Source: Neoroseomonas lacus (lineage in GTDB: Bacteria > Pseudomonadota > Alphaproteobacteria > Acetobacterales > Acetobacteraceae). From it: a DNA stretch of 64,000 nucleotides. A program made the translations under genes and the position numbers. This document shows positions 52,423-61,301 of this stretch, in pieces (the stretch's first letter is position 1; each line of letters begins with the position of its first letter). The stretch spans positions 1 through 64,000 of the forward strand of contig NZ_BMKW01000012.1 in assembly GCF_014644535.1 (NCBI RefSeq), in the 5' to 3' direction. The notes under the pieces are model-generated. The model made no database searches and was not told the origin of the DNA. It saw only the letters and a program-made list of their open reading frames with translations.

Positions 52423-54000
52423 CTACTGCGCCGTCGGCCGCACGCCCATGGCCACGGTGCGCTCGTCCATCCGCGGTTCGTGCGTCAGGCCGCGCCGCGC
52501 CGCCCAGGTGTTCACGTACTGGATCAGCTGGATCAGCGGTTCCTCCTCGGCATAGAGCGCGACGGCCTCGTGCCAGATCGCCTCGCGCCGTTCGTCGTCC
52601 AGCGTCGCCGAGCCGCGCGCCGCCAACTCGTCGAACACCGGGCCGGAGAAGCGGGCGTTGTTGTTCGCCCCGGTCAGCCGCTGGCGGTTGTTGGTGGCCA
52701 GCGTGTTGATGAGGAAGTTCGAGCCCTCGCCGGTCGAACTGCCCCAGGCGGCCATCTGCATGGCGTATTCGATGCGGGTGCGGCGCGGCACGAAGGCGGT
52801 CCAGGGCAGCGCATCGACCTGGGTCCGTACGCCGATGCGCGTCCACATCTGCGCCACGGCCTGGGCCAGCCGGGCGTCGTTCGGCCAGCGGTCGTTCGGC
52901 GTGTGCATGGTGATGCGGAAGCCGTCCGGGTAGCCGGCCTCGGCCAGCAGCCGCTTCGCGCCATCGGGGTCATAGGGGCGCGGATGGACCGCGGCATTGT
53001 AGCCGAAGGCACCTTCGGGCAGCCATTGCGCGGTGCTGGTGGCGGCACCTTCCATCACGCGTTCGACCAGCGCGTCACGGTTGATCGCCATCGAGAGCGC
53101 GCGACGCACCCGTGCGTCCTTGAAGGGGTTCACCGGCAGCGTTTGGCCGGCATTGTCGGTGATCAGCGGCGTGCCGCCGTCGCGCGAATAATCCGGCGCC
53201 ATGTAGACGGTGCGCAGGGACGGGATCTCGGTAACGGTCACGCGCGGGTCGCGCCGCAGCCGGGCGAGGTCGGAGGTCGGTACTTGCTCGATCAGGTCGA
53301 GGTCGCCGGCAAGCATCGCGGCGGTGCGCGCGGCGTCGTTGTTGACGATGCGGTAGTTGACGCGCGTCCAGGGCTGGGCAGGGCCGAACCAGGCGTCGTT
53401 GCGCGCCATCTCGATACGGTCGCCGGAGCTGTAGGAGACCAGGCGATAAGGCCCCGTGCCGATCGCCGCCCGGCCGCTGTTGTAATCCTCGGTCGCGGCA
53501 CCTTCGCCGGCATGGCGCGAGATGATCGACACCGAGGCGAGGTCGAGCGGCATCAGCGGATGCGGCGCGCGGGTGTGCAGGCGCAGGGTGTGGGCGTCGA
53601 CTACCTCGACCCGGGTGATGGCGCGCAGGAAGCCCTGGAAGCCGCCGGGGCTGTTCGGCACATTCGGCACGCGGGAGAAGGTGAACACCACGTCGTCGGC
53701 GGTGAAGGGCCGGCCATCGTGCCAGGTCACGCCCTCGCGCAGCTTGAACTCCCATACCGTGTCGAACACCACGCGCCAGGACACCGCCAGCGAGGGATGC
53801 GGGCGCGCCCGCCCGTCGCGTTCCACCAGCCGGTCGAAGATGTGCATGGTCAGGGCGTTGTTCGGCCCGACATTGTGGAAATGCGGGTCGATGGTCGTGA
53901 CCGGGGCGGCGGAACCGATGGTCAGGGTCTGCGCCATGGCGGGCGCGGCCAGCAGCGCCGCGAGGCCGAGGGCGGCCACATAGGGGGTCCGGCGGGTCAT
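52423..54000 (-). CDS. Peptide/nickel-type ABC transporter binding protein
   Basis: A 525-aa periplasmic solute-binding protein of family 5 (DppA/OppA type). The signal peptide LGLAALLAAPAMAQ precedes TLTIGSAAPVTTIDPHFHNV. The ARPHPSLAVSWR, LREGVTWHDGRPFTADDVVF and IGTGPYRLVSY motifs are classic, and RRALSMAINRDALVERVMEG follows. The ATG at 54000 opens the signal peptide. No permease or ATPase genes are adjacent, so its transporter partners are elsewhere or it is shared. Confidence 0.92.
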   Translation of the reverse strand: MTRRTPYVAALGLAALLAAPAMAQTLTIGSAAPVTTIDPHFHNVGPNNALTMHIFDRLVERDGRARPHPSLAVSWRVVFDTVWEFKLREGVTWHDGRPFTADDVVFTFSRVPNVPNSPGGFQGFLRAITRVEVVDAHTLRLHTRAPHPLMPLDLASVSIISRHAGEGAATEDYNSGRAAIGTGPYRLVSYSSGDRIEMARNDAWFGPAQPWTRVNYRIVNNDAARTAAMLAGDLDLIEQVPTSDLARLRRDPRVTVTEIPSLRTVYMAPDYSRDGGTPLITDNAGQTLPVNPFKDARVRRALSMAINRDALVERVMEGAATSTAQWLPEGAFGYNAAVHPRPYDPDGAKRLLAEAGYPDGFRITMHTPNDRWPNDARLAQAVAQMWTRIGVRTQVDALPWTAFVPRRTRIEYAMQMAAWGSSTGEGSNFLINTLATNNRQRLTGANNNARFSGPVFDELAARGSATLDDERREAIWHEAVALYAEEEPLIQLIQYVNTWAARRGLTHEPRMDERTVAMGVRPTAQ

Positions 54001-54151
54001 GGGCTTCTTTCTCCGTATCCTCTGCCCGGCGTCTGGGGCCGGGTCGTGCCCCATGCTGGCACGGATACGCGCGCTGCATAGCCGGCGATTGCATCGCTGC
54101 GGCCGGTCAGCCCGGGAGAAAGGTTACGGAGGGCGGCCCGTAGGCGCCAAT

Positions 54152-54181
54152 CGGCCGCGGCGACTGGCGCCGCCGCGGCCG
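54152..54181 (-). terminator. Strong stem-loop after sdhB
   Basis: CGGCCGCGGCG at 54152-54162 pairs perfectly with CGCCGCGGCCG at 54171-54181 over an eight-base loop, 10 bases beyond the sdhB stop. No U-run follows on the minus strand, so it may act as an mRNA 3'-end stabiliser or a Rho-assisted terminator. Confidence 0.5.
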
Positions 54182-54191
54182 GTCGCGACTG

Positions 54192-54974
54192 TCAGCCCTG
54201 GCGTTCGACCATCAGCTTCTTGATCTCGCCGATCGCCTGCGCCGGGTTCAGCCCTTTCGGGCAGGCGCGGGTGCAGTTCATGATGGTGTGGCAGCGATAC
54301 AGCTTGAACGGGTCTTCCAGCGCATCGAGCCGGTCGCCGGTGTGTTCGTCGCGCGAGTCGGCGATCCAGCGATAGGCCTGCAGCAGCACCGCCGGGCCAA
54401 GATACCGGTCGCCATTCCACCAATAGGACGGGCAGGCTGTCGAGCAGCAGAAGCACAGGATGCATTCCCAGAGGCCGTCGAGCTTCGCCCGTTCCTCCTT
54501 GGACTGCAGTCGCTCGCCATCGGGCGGCGGCGGGCTGTCAGCCTTCAGCCAGGGCTCGACCGAGCGCAGCTGCGCGTAGATCTGCGACAGGTCCGGAACC
54601 AGATCCTTCACCACCGGCATATGCGGCAGCGGGGAGATGCGGACATCGCCCTTCACCTCGTCGATCGGCTTGAGGCAGGCCAGCGTGTTCAGCCCGTCGA
54701 TGTTCATCGAGCAGGAGCCGCAGATGCCCTCGCGGCAGGACCGCCGGAAGGTCAGCGACGAATCCACCTCGTTCTTGATCTTGATGAGGGCGTCGAGAAC
54801 CATCGGCCCGCATTTGTCGAGATCGATCTCGTAGGTGTCGGTGCGCGGATTGGCGCCGCCATCCGGGTCCCAGCGATAGATCTTGAACGCCTTGACGTTC
54901 TTCGACCCGGCCGGGGCGGGGTAGGTGCGGCCTTCGCCGACCGTGGAGTTCTTGGGAAGCGTGAAGGTTGCCAT
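54192..54974 (-). CDS. sdhB: Succinate dehydrogenase iron-sulfur subunit
   Basis: SdhB, 260 aa, carries electrons from FAD to ubiquinone in complex II. The 2Fe-2S ligands lie in [15 protein letters not shown] with a downstream Cys, and the 4Fe-4S and 3Fe-4S clusters in [16 protein letters not shown] and [20 protein letters not shown]. It follows sdhA by 11 bases and ends the sdhCDAB operon. Confidence 0.98.
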   Translation of the reverse strand: MATFTLPKNSTVGEGRTYPAPAGSKNVKAFKIYRWDPDGGANPRTDTYEIDLDKCGPMVLDALIKIKNEVDSSLTFRRSCREGICGSCSMNIDGLNTLACLKPIDEVKGDVRISPLPHMPVVKDLVPDLSQIYAQLRSVEPWLKADSPPPPDGERLQSKEERAKLDGLWECILCFCCSTACPSYWWNGDRYLGPAVLLQAYRWIADSRDEHTGDRLDALEDPFKLYRCHTIMNCTRACPKGLNPAQAIGEIKKLMVERQG

Positions 54975-54985
54975 CGGTTCAGGTC

Positions 54986-56797
54986 CTAGTACACGCGCGC
55001 CTTGGGCGGGAAGACCTGCACTTCATTGGTGAGCGTGCGCATCTTCACGTCGCGGTAGTCGAGCTTCACCCCGTACTTGTCATCGACGCGCGCCAGCGTG
55101 TGCTTCATCCAGTTCACGTCGTCGCGGTTGGGGTAGTCTTCCTGGGCATGGGCGCCGCGCGATTCATGCCGCGCCTCGGCGCCATGGATCGTGGTCAGCG
55201 CATTGCCGAGCAGGTTGTCCAGCTCCAGCGCCTCCATCAGGTCGCTGTTCCAGATCAGGCTGCGGTCGGCGATCTTGATGTCGCTGTAGGTCGCGGCGAC
55301 CTTGTCCATCTTCTCGACACCTTCCTTCAGCAGGTCGGAGGTGCGGAACACGGCGGCGTGGGTCTGCATGGTGCGCTGCATGTTCAGCCGTAGGTCGGAG
55401 ACACTGACGCTGCCCTTCGCGTTGCGCACGCGATCGAAGCGATCGAGCGAGGCCTCGCCGGCCTTGGGCGGCAGCGGCATCTGCGTCGCCCCCGGCTTGA
55501 TCGTCTCGGACGCGCGATGCGCCGCGGCGCGGCCGAACACTACCAGGTCGAGCAGCGAATTGGTGCCGAGCCGGTTGGCGCCATGCACCGAGACGCAGGC
55601 GGCCTCGCCCACCGCCATCAGGCCGGGCACCACCTTGTCCTGGTCGGTGCTGGTCGCGGCCAGGACTTCGCAGTGAATATTCGTGGGAATGCCGCCCATG
55701 TTGTAGTGCACGGTCGGCAGCATCGGGATCGGCTCCTTCGTCACATCCACGCCGGCGAAGATCTTCGCCGTCTCGGAAATTCCGGGCAGCCGTTCGTGCA
55801 GGATCTCCGCGCCCAGGTGTTCCAGGTGCAGGTGGATGTGGTCCTTATGCGGGCCAACGCCGCGGCCTTCGCGGATCTCCATCGACATCGCGCGGGAGAC
55901 GACATCGCGCGAGGCGAGGTCCTTCGCCGTCGGCGCGTAGCGCTCCATGAAGCGCTCGCCCTCGGAATTCGTCAGGTAGCCGCCTTCGCCGCGGGCCCCC
56001 TCCGTCACCAGGCAGCCGGAGCCGTAGATGCCGGTCGGGTGGAACTGCACGAACTCGTTGTCCTGCAACGGCAGGCCGGCGCGCAGCGCCATGCCGCCGC
56101 CATCGCCCGTGCAGGTATGCGCCGAGGTGCAGGAGAAATAGGCGCGGCCATAACCGCCCGTCGCCAGCACCACCGTCTGCGCGCGGAAGCGATGCATGGA
56201 ACCATCTTCCAGGCACCACGCCATCACGCCGCGGCAGGCGCCTTCATCGTCCATGATGAGGTCTAGGGCGAAATACTCGACGAAGAACTCGCAGTTATGC
56301 TTGAGCGACTGCTGGTACAGCGTGTGCAGGATGGCGTGACCGGTGCGGTCGGCCGCGGCGCAGGCCCGCATGGCGGGTTCCTTGCCGTAATGCGTCATGT
56401 GGCCACCGAAGGGGCGCTGGTAGATCTTGCCGTCCTCGGTGCGCGAGAACGGCACGCCGTAGTGCTCCAGCTCGATAATCGCGGGCACCGCCTCGCGGCA
56501 CATGTATTCGATGGCGTCCTGGTCGCCGAGCCAGTCCGACCCCTTCACGGTGTCGTACATGTGCCAGCGCCAGTCATCCTCGCCCATGTTGCCGAGCGCG
56601 GCACCAACGCCGCCCTGCGCCGCCACGGTGTGCGAGCGGGTGGGGAACACCTTGGTGATGCAGGCGGTCTTGAGGCCGGCCGCCCCCATGCCGAAGGTCG
56701 CCCGCAGCCCCGCGCCGCCCGCGCCCACGACGACGACGTCGTAGGTGTGGTCGACGATGCGGTAGGCGCCGTTGGAAGGCTTGCTGATCGCGTTCAT
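54986..56797 (-). CDS. sdhA: Succinate dehydrogenase flavoprotein subunit
   Basis: SdhA, 603 aa, oxidises succinate to fumarate with covalent FAD. The FAD-binding [12 protein letters not shown] and the FAD-linking His in [16 protein letters not shown] are near the N-terminus. Active-site segments [20 protein letters not shown] and GGIPTN are present, and the C-terminal domain ends with the usual [14 protein letters not shown] 110-base gap separates it from sdhD. Confidence 0.98.
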   Translation of the reverse strand: MNAISKPSNGAYRIVDHTYDVVVVGAGGAGLRATFGMGAAGLKTACITKVFPTRSHTVAAQGGVGAALGNMGEDDWRWHMYDTVKGSDWLGDQDAIEYMCREAVPAIIELEHYGVPFSRTEDGKIYQRPFGGHMTHYGKEPAMRACAAADRTGHAILHTLYQQSLKHNCEFFVEYFALDLIMDDEGACRGVMAWCLEDGSMHRFRAQTVVLATGGYGRAYFSCTSAHTCTGDGGGMALRAGLPLQDNEFVQFHPTGIYGSGCLVTEGARGEGGYLTNSEGERFMERYAPTAKDLASRDVVSRAMSMEIREGRGVGPHKDHIHLHLEHLGAEILHERLPGISETAKIFAGVDVTKEPIPMLPTVHYNMGGIPTNIHCEVLAATSTDQDKVVPGLMAVGEAACVSVHGANRLGTNSLLDLVVFGRAAAHRASETIKPGATQMPLPPKAGEASLDRFDRVRNAKGSVSVSDLRLNMQRTMQTHAAVFRTSDLLKEGVEKMDKVAATYSDIKIADRSLIWNSDLMEALELDNLLGNALTTIHGAEARHESRGAHAQEDYPNRDDVNWMKHTLARVDDKYGVKLDYRDVKMRTLTNEVQVFPPKARVY

Positions 56798-56907
56798 CGC
56801 ATCCGTCTCGTTTGTCCGCGGTACGGGGAAGAACGCCCCGCTGTCCGCCTTCTGCCAATCGTCACCACGTCAAGCTGGGTCGCTTCGGCGACCCCGCCAG
56901 GGGTCGG

Positions 56908-57300
56908 TCAGACCGCAATCCGCAGCACGGCGAGCGTCGCCGACAGCCACAGCAGGAAACAGGCCGCCTTCAGCGCCATCAGCGAACCGACCTTGGCGAG
57001 GTCCCCGCGCACATAATCCTCGATCACTTCCTGCAGGCCGCCGGCCATGTGGTGGAAGGCGGCGGCGAGGAAGGACAGCAGCAGCACGGCATTGAACGGC
57101 CGACCGATCCAGATGGTCACTTCCAGCCAGCTGGCATCGGGCATGCGCGCCAGGGCGAAGACCAGCCAGATGGTCAGCGGCAGCAGTGCCATGGAGGTGA
57201 CACGCTGCATCCACCAGTGATGCGTGCCGCCCTTGGCGGAGCCCATGCCGCGCACGCGGCCGAGCGGGGAGCGAAGCGAACGTATCGTCGGCGCGGCCAT
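56908..57300 (-). CDS. sdhD: Succinate dehydrogenase membrane anchor SdhD
   Basis: A 130-aa, three-helix membrane anchor of complex II. The N-terminal GSAKGGTHHWWMQRVTSMAL, and FHHMAGGLQEVIEDYVRGD with the haem-ligand His and the quinone-site Asp-Tyr, identify it. The ATG at 57300 is five bases after the sdhC stop. Confidence 0.92.
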   Translation of the reverse strand: MAAPTIRSLRSPLGRVRGMGSAKGGTHHWWMQRVTSMALLPLTIWLVFALARMPDASWLEVTIWIGRPFNAVLLLSFLAAAFHHMAGGLQEVIEDYVRGDLAKVGSLMALKAACFLLWLSATLAVLRIAV

Positions 57301-57305
57301 CGGCG

Positions 57306-57752
57306 TCAGATCCAGGTGATGAGCATGATGAGCCAGGTCAGCGCGGTCAGCGCCGCGGTGCCGATCAGCACCGCCCGGCCGGTGAGGTAGGTCGTCGGCA
57401 GGTCGAAGCCGCGCCCCGAATCCCAGTACAGGTGCCGGATGCCGGCCAGCGTGTGGTACCAGGCCACCGCGGTCAGCCCCATCAGCCCGATGACGCCGAT
57501 GAACGACCCGAAAAACCATTGCGCGGCGTTGAAGGAGGCCTCGCCGGCGGCGGCGGCGACGAGCCACCACACCAGGAACACCATGCCGATCGACCACAGC
57601 GTGCCAGTGATGCGGTGGGTGATCGACAGCGCAGAGGTCATCTGCATCATGTCATAGGCTTGCAGGTGCGGCGACAATGGGCGGCGGACGAGGCTGCCAT
57701 CCGTCCGGCGGCCAACCATCACGGCCTCCCGGGTGTCGGTGATCTTCGACAT
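57306..57752 (-). CDS. sdhC: Succinate dehydrogenase cytochrome b556 subunit SdhC
   Basis: A 148-aa three-helix cytochrome b subunit and first gene of the operon. RPLSPHLQAYDMMQMTSALS and SITHRITG form the family start, and HTLAGIRHLYWDSGRGF carries the haem-ligand His. The ATG at 57752 gives an 11-residue longer start than MVGRRTD at 57719; the shorter form is also possible. Confidence 0.93.
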   Translation of the reverse strand: MSKITDTREAVMVGRRTDGSLVRRPLSPHLQAYDMMQMTSALSITHRITGTLWSIGMVFLVWWLVAAAAGEASFNAAQWFFGSFIGVIGLMGLTAVAWYHTLAGIRHLYWDSGRGFDLPTTYLTGRAVLIGTAALTALTWLIMLITWI

Positions 57753-57820
57753 GGGTCGGTCAACTCCAGTGGGCCGCGATCCCCAATCCCCGAACCGGGG
57801 AACGGCCTTTTCACATGCTC

Positions 57821-57849
57821 TTGTATGGTGCGGCGCGGGACAGCGTCAA
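57821..57849 (-). promoter_or_regulatory. Predicted sigma-70 promoter of sdhCDAB
   Basis: On the minus strand, TTGACG (57849-57844) and ATACAA (57826-57821) are 17 bases apart. This gives a start about 60 bases before the sdhC ATG. The match is good for a high-GC alphaproteobacterium. Confidence 0.5.
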
Positions 57850-57884
57850 ATCCGTGGCGCGACTTTCGATGCCCAGTCAAGGGA

Positions 57885-57901
57885 TTGCGAATGATTCGCA
57901 A
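57885..57901. promoter_or_regulatory. Fur-like palindrome upstream of sdh
   Basis: TTGCGAATGATTCGCAA is a perfect inverted repeat (seven-base arms, TGA centre), resembling Fur/Irr-family operators. It lies about 36 bases upstream of the sdh -35 box, a place that suits activation more than repression. Regulator identity is inferred. Confidence 0.5.
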
Positions 57902-58229
57902 AAACCCGCGCCATTCGCGCCGCCCCTTCCGTTCAAGCGAGCGCCGCGCGCGATGCCAGATGCCTGGCGGGTCGGGCTCCAAGGCCGGCAGCACACCCAC
58001 CGGATTTCGCACGAGCCTGTCATAATCGATGGGGTTGAACAGCGAGCTTCCCGGCATTCTCGCCGGCGGTTCTCGTTCCCCCTCGATCTCGGTCTGACGC
58101 CGCCGTCTGGCAGCACCAGCGTTATCGCCGCCGCCATCCGCATGAAGGGAATGTCAGGCTCCCGCACCGTTGACGGAAAACGGACATGCGCCCAGCCTTG
58201 CCGCGAACGTCACAGGCCAGGGTGCACCC

Positions 58230-59459
58230 ATGCCCGCCGACCCCCCACCGCCCGCCGGCATCGGCCAGGATGCGCGCATCATCGCGCTGATCGGGACCGG
58301 GCATTTCCTCTCACATTTCTACATGCTGTCGCTGCCGCCGCTGTTCCTGTTCTGGCAGGCCGAATTCAACGTCTCCTTCGCCGAGCTTGGCCTCGCCGTC
58401 GCGCTGATGTCGGGCACCACGGCGCTGTTGCAGACACCGGTCGGCTTCTGGGTGGACAGGCATGGCGCCCGCCGCTTCCTGGTGGGCGGCACGCTGCTGA
58501 TGGCACTGTCGGTCTCGGCCATGGCGGTGGCACCGGGCATATGGGCGATCTGGCTGCTCGCCATCCTCTCGGGCATCGGCAATTCGGTGATCCACCCGGC
58601 GGACTACGCCATCCTCGCCGGCTCGATCGACAAGAACCGGATGGGCCGCGCCTTCGCGCTGCACACCTTCACCGGCAATCTGGGTTTCGCCCTTGCCCCG
58701 CCGGTGGTCGCCCTGCTGGCGGCCACCATGGGCTGGCGCTTCGCCCTGCTGTTCGTTGGGCTGCTCGGCTTGCCGGTGGTCGCCGCCATCCTGGTGCAAA
58801 GCCGTATCCTGCGCGACCAGCCCAAGGCTCGGAAAGCCGAAGGCGGGCCGTCGGGGCGCGAGATCCTGCTGTCACGCCCCATCCTGTTGTTCTTCGCGTT
58901 CTTCCTGCTCTCCTCCATGGCGGGGTCGGGCATTCAGGCCTTCGTCATCACCGTATTGGGAAAGCTGTGGGGCACGCCCGTCGCCGTCGCCTCGATGGTG
59001 CTGACCGGCTACCTGGTCGGCGCCACCTCCGGCACGCTGGTCGGCGGCTGGGTCGCGGACACGTCGAAGCGCAACCTGATCGGCTTCGTCGTGGTGCTGA
59101 CGGTCTTCGCCATGGCGATGATCCTCGCCCTCGGCCTGCTGCCGATGCCCGAATTCGTCCTGCCGATCGTGGGGTTCCTTGGCGGTCTGGCCATGGGCAC
59201 CTCGCGCACCCCGCGCGACGTGATGCTGAAGGACGCCGCCCCGCCCGGCGAGATCGGCAAGGTATTCGGCTTCGTCTCCGCCGGCCTGCCGCTGGGCGGT
59301 GCGATCACGCCGGTGCCGCTCGGCTACCTGATCGACATGGGGCATCCGGGGCTGGTGCTGCCAGTGGTCGCGGCGCTGCTGGGGCTGTCGCTGCTCTGCG
59401 CCGGCTCGGCGCAGTCCGAGGCGCGCAGCCGGCGGGTGACGACGGTGCCGGCGGAGTGA
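58230..59459 (+). CDS. Major facilitator superfamily transporter
   Basis: A 409-aa carrier with about 12 membrane helices in two halves. The loop GFWVDRHGARRFLVGG between helices 2 and 3 is the MFS motif, and the second half shows GGWVADTSKRNLIG. ADYAILAGSIDKNRMGRAFAL recalls the fosmidomycin-resistance (Fsr)-like drug exporter group, with FLSHFYMLSLPPLFLFW in helix 1. Substrate unknown. The ATG at 58230 is preferred; an upstream TTG would add 20 residues. Confidence 0.85.
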   Translation: MPADPPPPAGIGQDARIIALIGTGHFLSHFYMLSLPPLFLFWQAEFNVSFAELGLAVALMSGTTALLQTPVGFWVDRHGARRFLVGGTLLMALSVSAMAVAPGIWAIWLLAILSGIGNSVIHPADYAILAGSIDKNRMGRAFALHTFTGNLGFALAPPVVALLAATMGWRFALLFVGLLGLPVVAAILVQSRILRDQPKARKAEGGPSGREILLSRPILLFFAFFLLSSMAGSGIQAFVITVLGKLWGTPVAVASMVLTGYLVGATSGTLVGGWVADTSKRNLIGFVVVLTVFAMAMILALGLLPMPEFVLPIVGFLGGLAMGTSRTPRDVMLKDAAPPGEIGKVFGFVSAGLPLGGAITPVPLGYLIDMGHPGLVLPVVAALLGLSLLCAGSAQSEARSRRVTTVPAE

Positions 59460-59786
59460 GGCGGCCTTCTTGCGCGGGGTGGTGACGGACGGGGGCGGAT
59501 GCGCGCGACCGGGCCGCGGTGACGGAGAGGGGCTTTGCCCGTCTCCGGACCTCACCCCACCAAAGGCCGGGTGGCCTTTGGAAACGGATACCTGTCGTTG
59601 GGCCAGGCGGGCTCGCCGTGCAGATGGCGGGCGCTTCGTGCCCGGCGCGCGGCATCCTGCTCGGCGCGATCTTTCAGGTGGGCATGCCCGACGCCAATTC
59701 CCGGCGGTCCAGGGTGCCCGGCACCCTGGCGGGGTGAGGTTTGGAGAGGGGCAGGGCCCCTCTCCAATGGCGTCCCGCGCCGGCCC
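59460..59786. other. 327-base gap filled by repeat element
   Basis: Between the MFS and TRIC genes, most of the gap is the family 2 repeat element (59524-59765). The remaining bases before it hold no recognised signal. The element ends 21 bases before the TRIC start, so it replaces any longer leader. Confidence 0.6.
59524..59765. repeat. Paired inverted palindromic repeat, family 2, copy B
   Basis: The left arm (59524-59585) runs from GGAGAGGGGCTTTGCCC through CCCCACCAAAGGCC to GGCCTTTGGAAAC. The right arm (59706-59765) contains CCAGGGTGCC/GGCACCCTGG, GCGGGGTGAGGTTTGG and GGAGAGGGGC/GCCCCTCTCC, and is an inverted relative of the left arm. Copy A is at 26551-26774. The better-preserved copy. 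Confidence 0.75.
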
Positions 59787-60431
59787 ATGACCCCCTTCGA
59801 CCACCTCTTGGCGGCGCTCACTTGGCTCGCCGTCGCCGTCCTGGCTGTCGCCGGCGCGCTGACCGCCTCGCGCAAGCAGCTCGACCCGGTCGGCTTCATG
59901 CTGGTCGCCTGCCTCTGCGCCTTCGGCGGCGGCACGGTGCGCGACGTCATTCTCAACCAACCCGTCTTCTGGCTGGCGGTGCCGGGCATGGTGGCGCTGG
60001 CGGCGGGCCTCGCGCTGGTGGTCTTCTTCACCGCGCATCGGCTGGAGCGGCGCTTCGTCGTGCTGCTCTGGGCCGACGCCATCGGCCTCGGCCTGTTTGC
60101 CGTGCTGGGGGCGGAGGCCGCGCAGCGCGCCGGCGCCGCGCCCTGGGTCGCGATCCTGATGGGCACCATCACCGCGACGGCCGGCGGCATCCTGCGCGAC
60201 ATCATCTGCGCCGAGGTGCCGCTGGTGCTGCGCCGGGAAATCTACGCCACCGCCGCCGCGCTCGGTGCGGCGATGTTCATCCTGCTGCAGGAAGCCGGCG
60301 CGGGCCGCGTGCTGGCCATTTCGTTCGGCGGTCTCGTCGCCTTCGGCGCCCGCGCGGCGGGCATCGCCAATAGCTGGTCACTGCCCGCGTACCGCGCCCG
60401 CCCCGGCCGCGACTACCCCGATAGCCGATGA
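59787..60431 (+). CDS. TRIC-type (UPF0126/YicG) cation channel family protein
   Basis: A 214-aa inner-membrane protein with seven segments made of two repeats, each with a Gly-rich kink: FGGGTVRDVILNQPVFWL and TATAGGILRDIICAEVP. Bacterial TRIC homologues form trimeric potassium-permeable channels; the physiological role is not known, and links to glycine uptake have been suggested. The ATG at 59787 is taken. The stop overlaps the EamA gene by four bases. Confidence 0.88.
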   Translation: MTPFDHLLAALTWLAVAVLAVAGALTASRKQLDPVGFMLVACLCAFGGGTVRDVILNQPVFWLAVPGMVALAAGLALVVFFTAHRLERRFVVLLWADAIGLGLFAVLGAEAAQRAGAAPWVAILMGTITATAGGILRDIICAEVPLVLRREIYATAAALGAAMFILLQEAGAGRVLAISFGGLVAFGARAAGIANSWSLPAYRARPGRDYPDSR

Positions 60432-61297
60432 GTCAGGCCACCCGGGCCATCCTGCTGACCCTGGCGGCGGGGCTGCTCTACACCCTCGGCTATGCGCTGG
60501 CGAAGATCCTCGCCGGCGCGCTGCATCCGGTGCAGATCACCTTCCTGCGCTCGTTGCTGGTGCTGGTGGGCGCGGCCTTCTGGCTCGCCCGCAGCGCGAA
60601 CCCGGCGGGCGAGGTCCGCCGCCTGGCGATGCCCCCGCGCGCGAAGGACCAGCGGCTGGCGGCGGCGATGCTGATCTTCTCCAGCACGCTTGCCGTGCTC
60701 GGCTATTCGCTGGTGCCGGTCACCGAGGCCTCGGCCCTCGGCTTCACCGCCCCGATCATCCTGGTGCTGCTCGGCGCCCTGGTGCTGCGCGAGAGCGTGA
60801 CGCCGCGCCGCTGGATCGCCCTCGCCCTCGGTTTCGCCGGCATGCTGGTGGTGGTGCGCCCGGGTGGCGAGCTGTTCAGCTGGGCCGCCGCCGTGCCGGT
60901 CTCGGCCGCGCTGACCTATGCGTTCTACCAGGTGCTGACGCGGCGCATCCGCGGCGTCGCCACAGAATGGGACGCGACGCTGCAAGGGGCGCTGGCCGGG
61001 GTGGTGCTGCTCGGCCCGGCGATGCCCTGGCTGTGGCGCGCGGCGGGTGCCGGCGACCTGGCGCTCGCCGTGCTCTATGCGGCGGTGCAGACGCTGGCGC
61101 TGCTGTGCATCGCCGGCGCGGTGCGGCGGGCGGAGGTCTCGGTCATCGCGCCGTGGTACTATTCGCGCATCGTCTTCGCGCTTGGCTTCGATGCGCTGTT
61201 GTTCGCGCGGCTGCCGGGGCTCTGGGCGCTGGCCGGTTGCGCGCTGATCGCCGCCGGCGGATTGGTGCTCGCCTGGCCTCGCAAGGCCCGCGCCTGA
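60428..61297 (+). CDS. EamA-family (DMT) transporter
   Basis: A 289-aa carrier with ten membrane helices in two EamA repeats. The first begins ILLTLAAGLLYTLGYALAK and contains EASALGFTAPIILVLLGALV; the second shows WAAAVPVSAALTYAFYQVL and SVIAPWYYSRIVFALGFDAL. DMT members usually export amino acids or other metabolites; substrate unknown. Coupled to the TRIC gene by an ATGA overlap and convergent with the aldolase gene four bases later. Confidence 0.88.
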   Translation: MSQATRAILLTLAAGLLYTLGYALAKILAGALHPVQITFLRSLLVLVGAAFWLARSANPAGEVRRLAMPPRAKDQRLAAAMLIFSSTLAVLGYSLVPVTEASALGFTAPIILVLLGALVLRESVTPRRWIALALGFAGMLVVVRPGGELFSWAAAVPVSAALTYAFYQVLTRRIRGVATEWDATLQGALAGVVLLGPAMPWLWRAAGAGDLALAVLYAAVQTLALLCIAGAVRRAEVSVIAPWYYSRIVFALGFDALLFARLPGLWALAGCALIAAGGLVLAWPRKARA

Positions 61298-61301
61298 GCC
61301 G

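Larger units (their letters stand above)
57753..58229. other. 477-base divergent region between sdhC and the MFS gene
   Basis: It holds the sdh promoter and Fur-like palindrome listed separately, and a small CCCCG/CGGGG hairpin at 57790-57802 near the sdhC start. The remainder (about 57910-58229) must contain the MFS promoter. Open frames here have non-coding character and no ribosome site; I see no gene. Confidence 0.55.
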
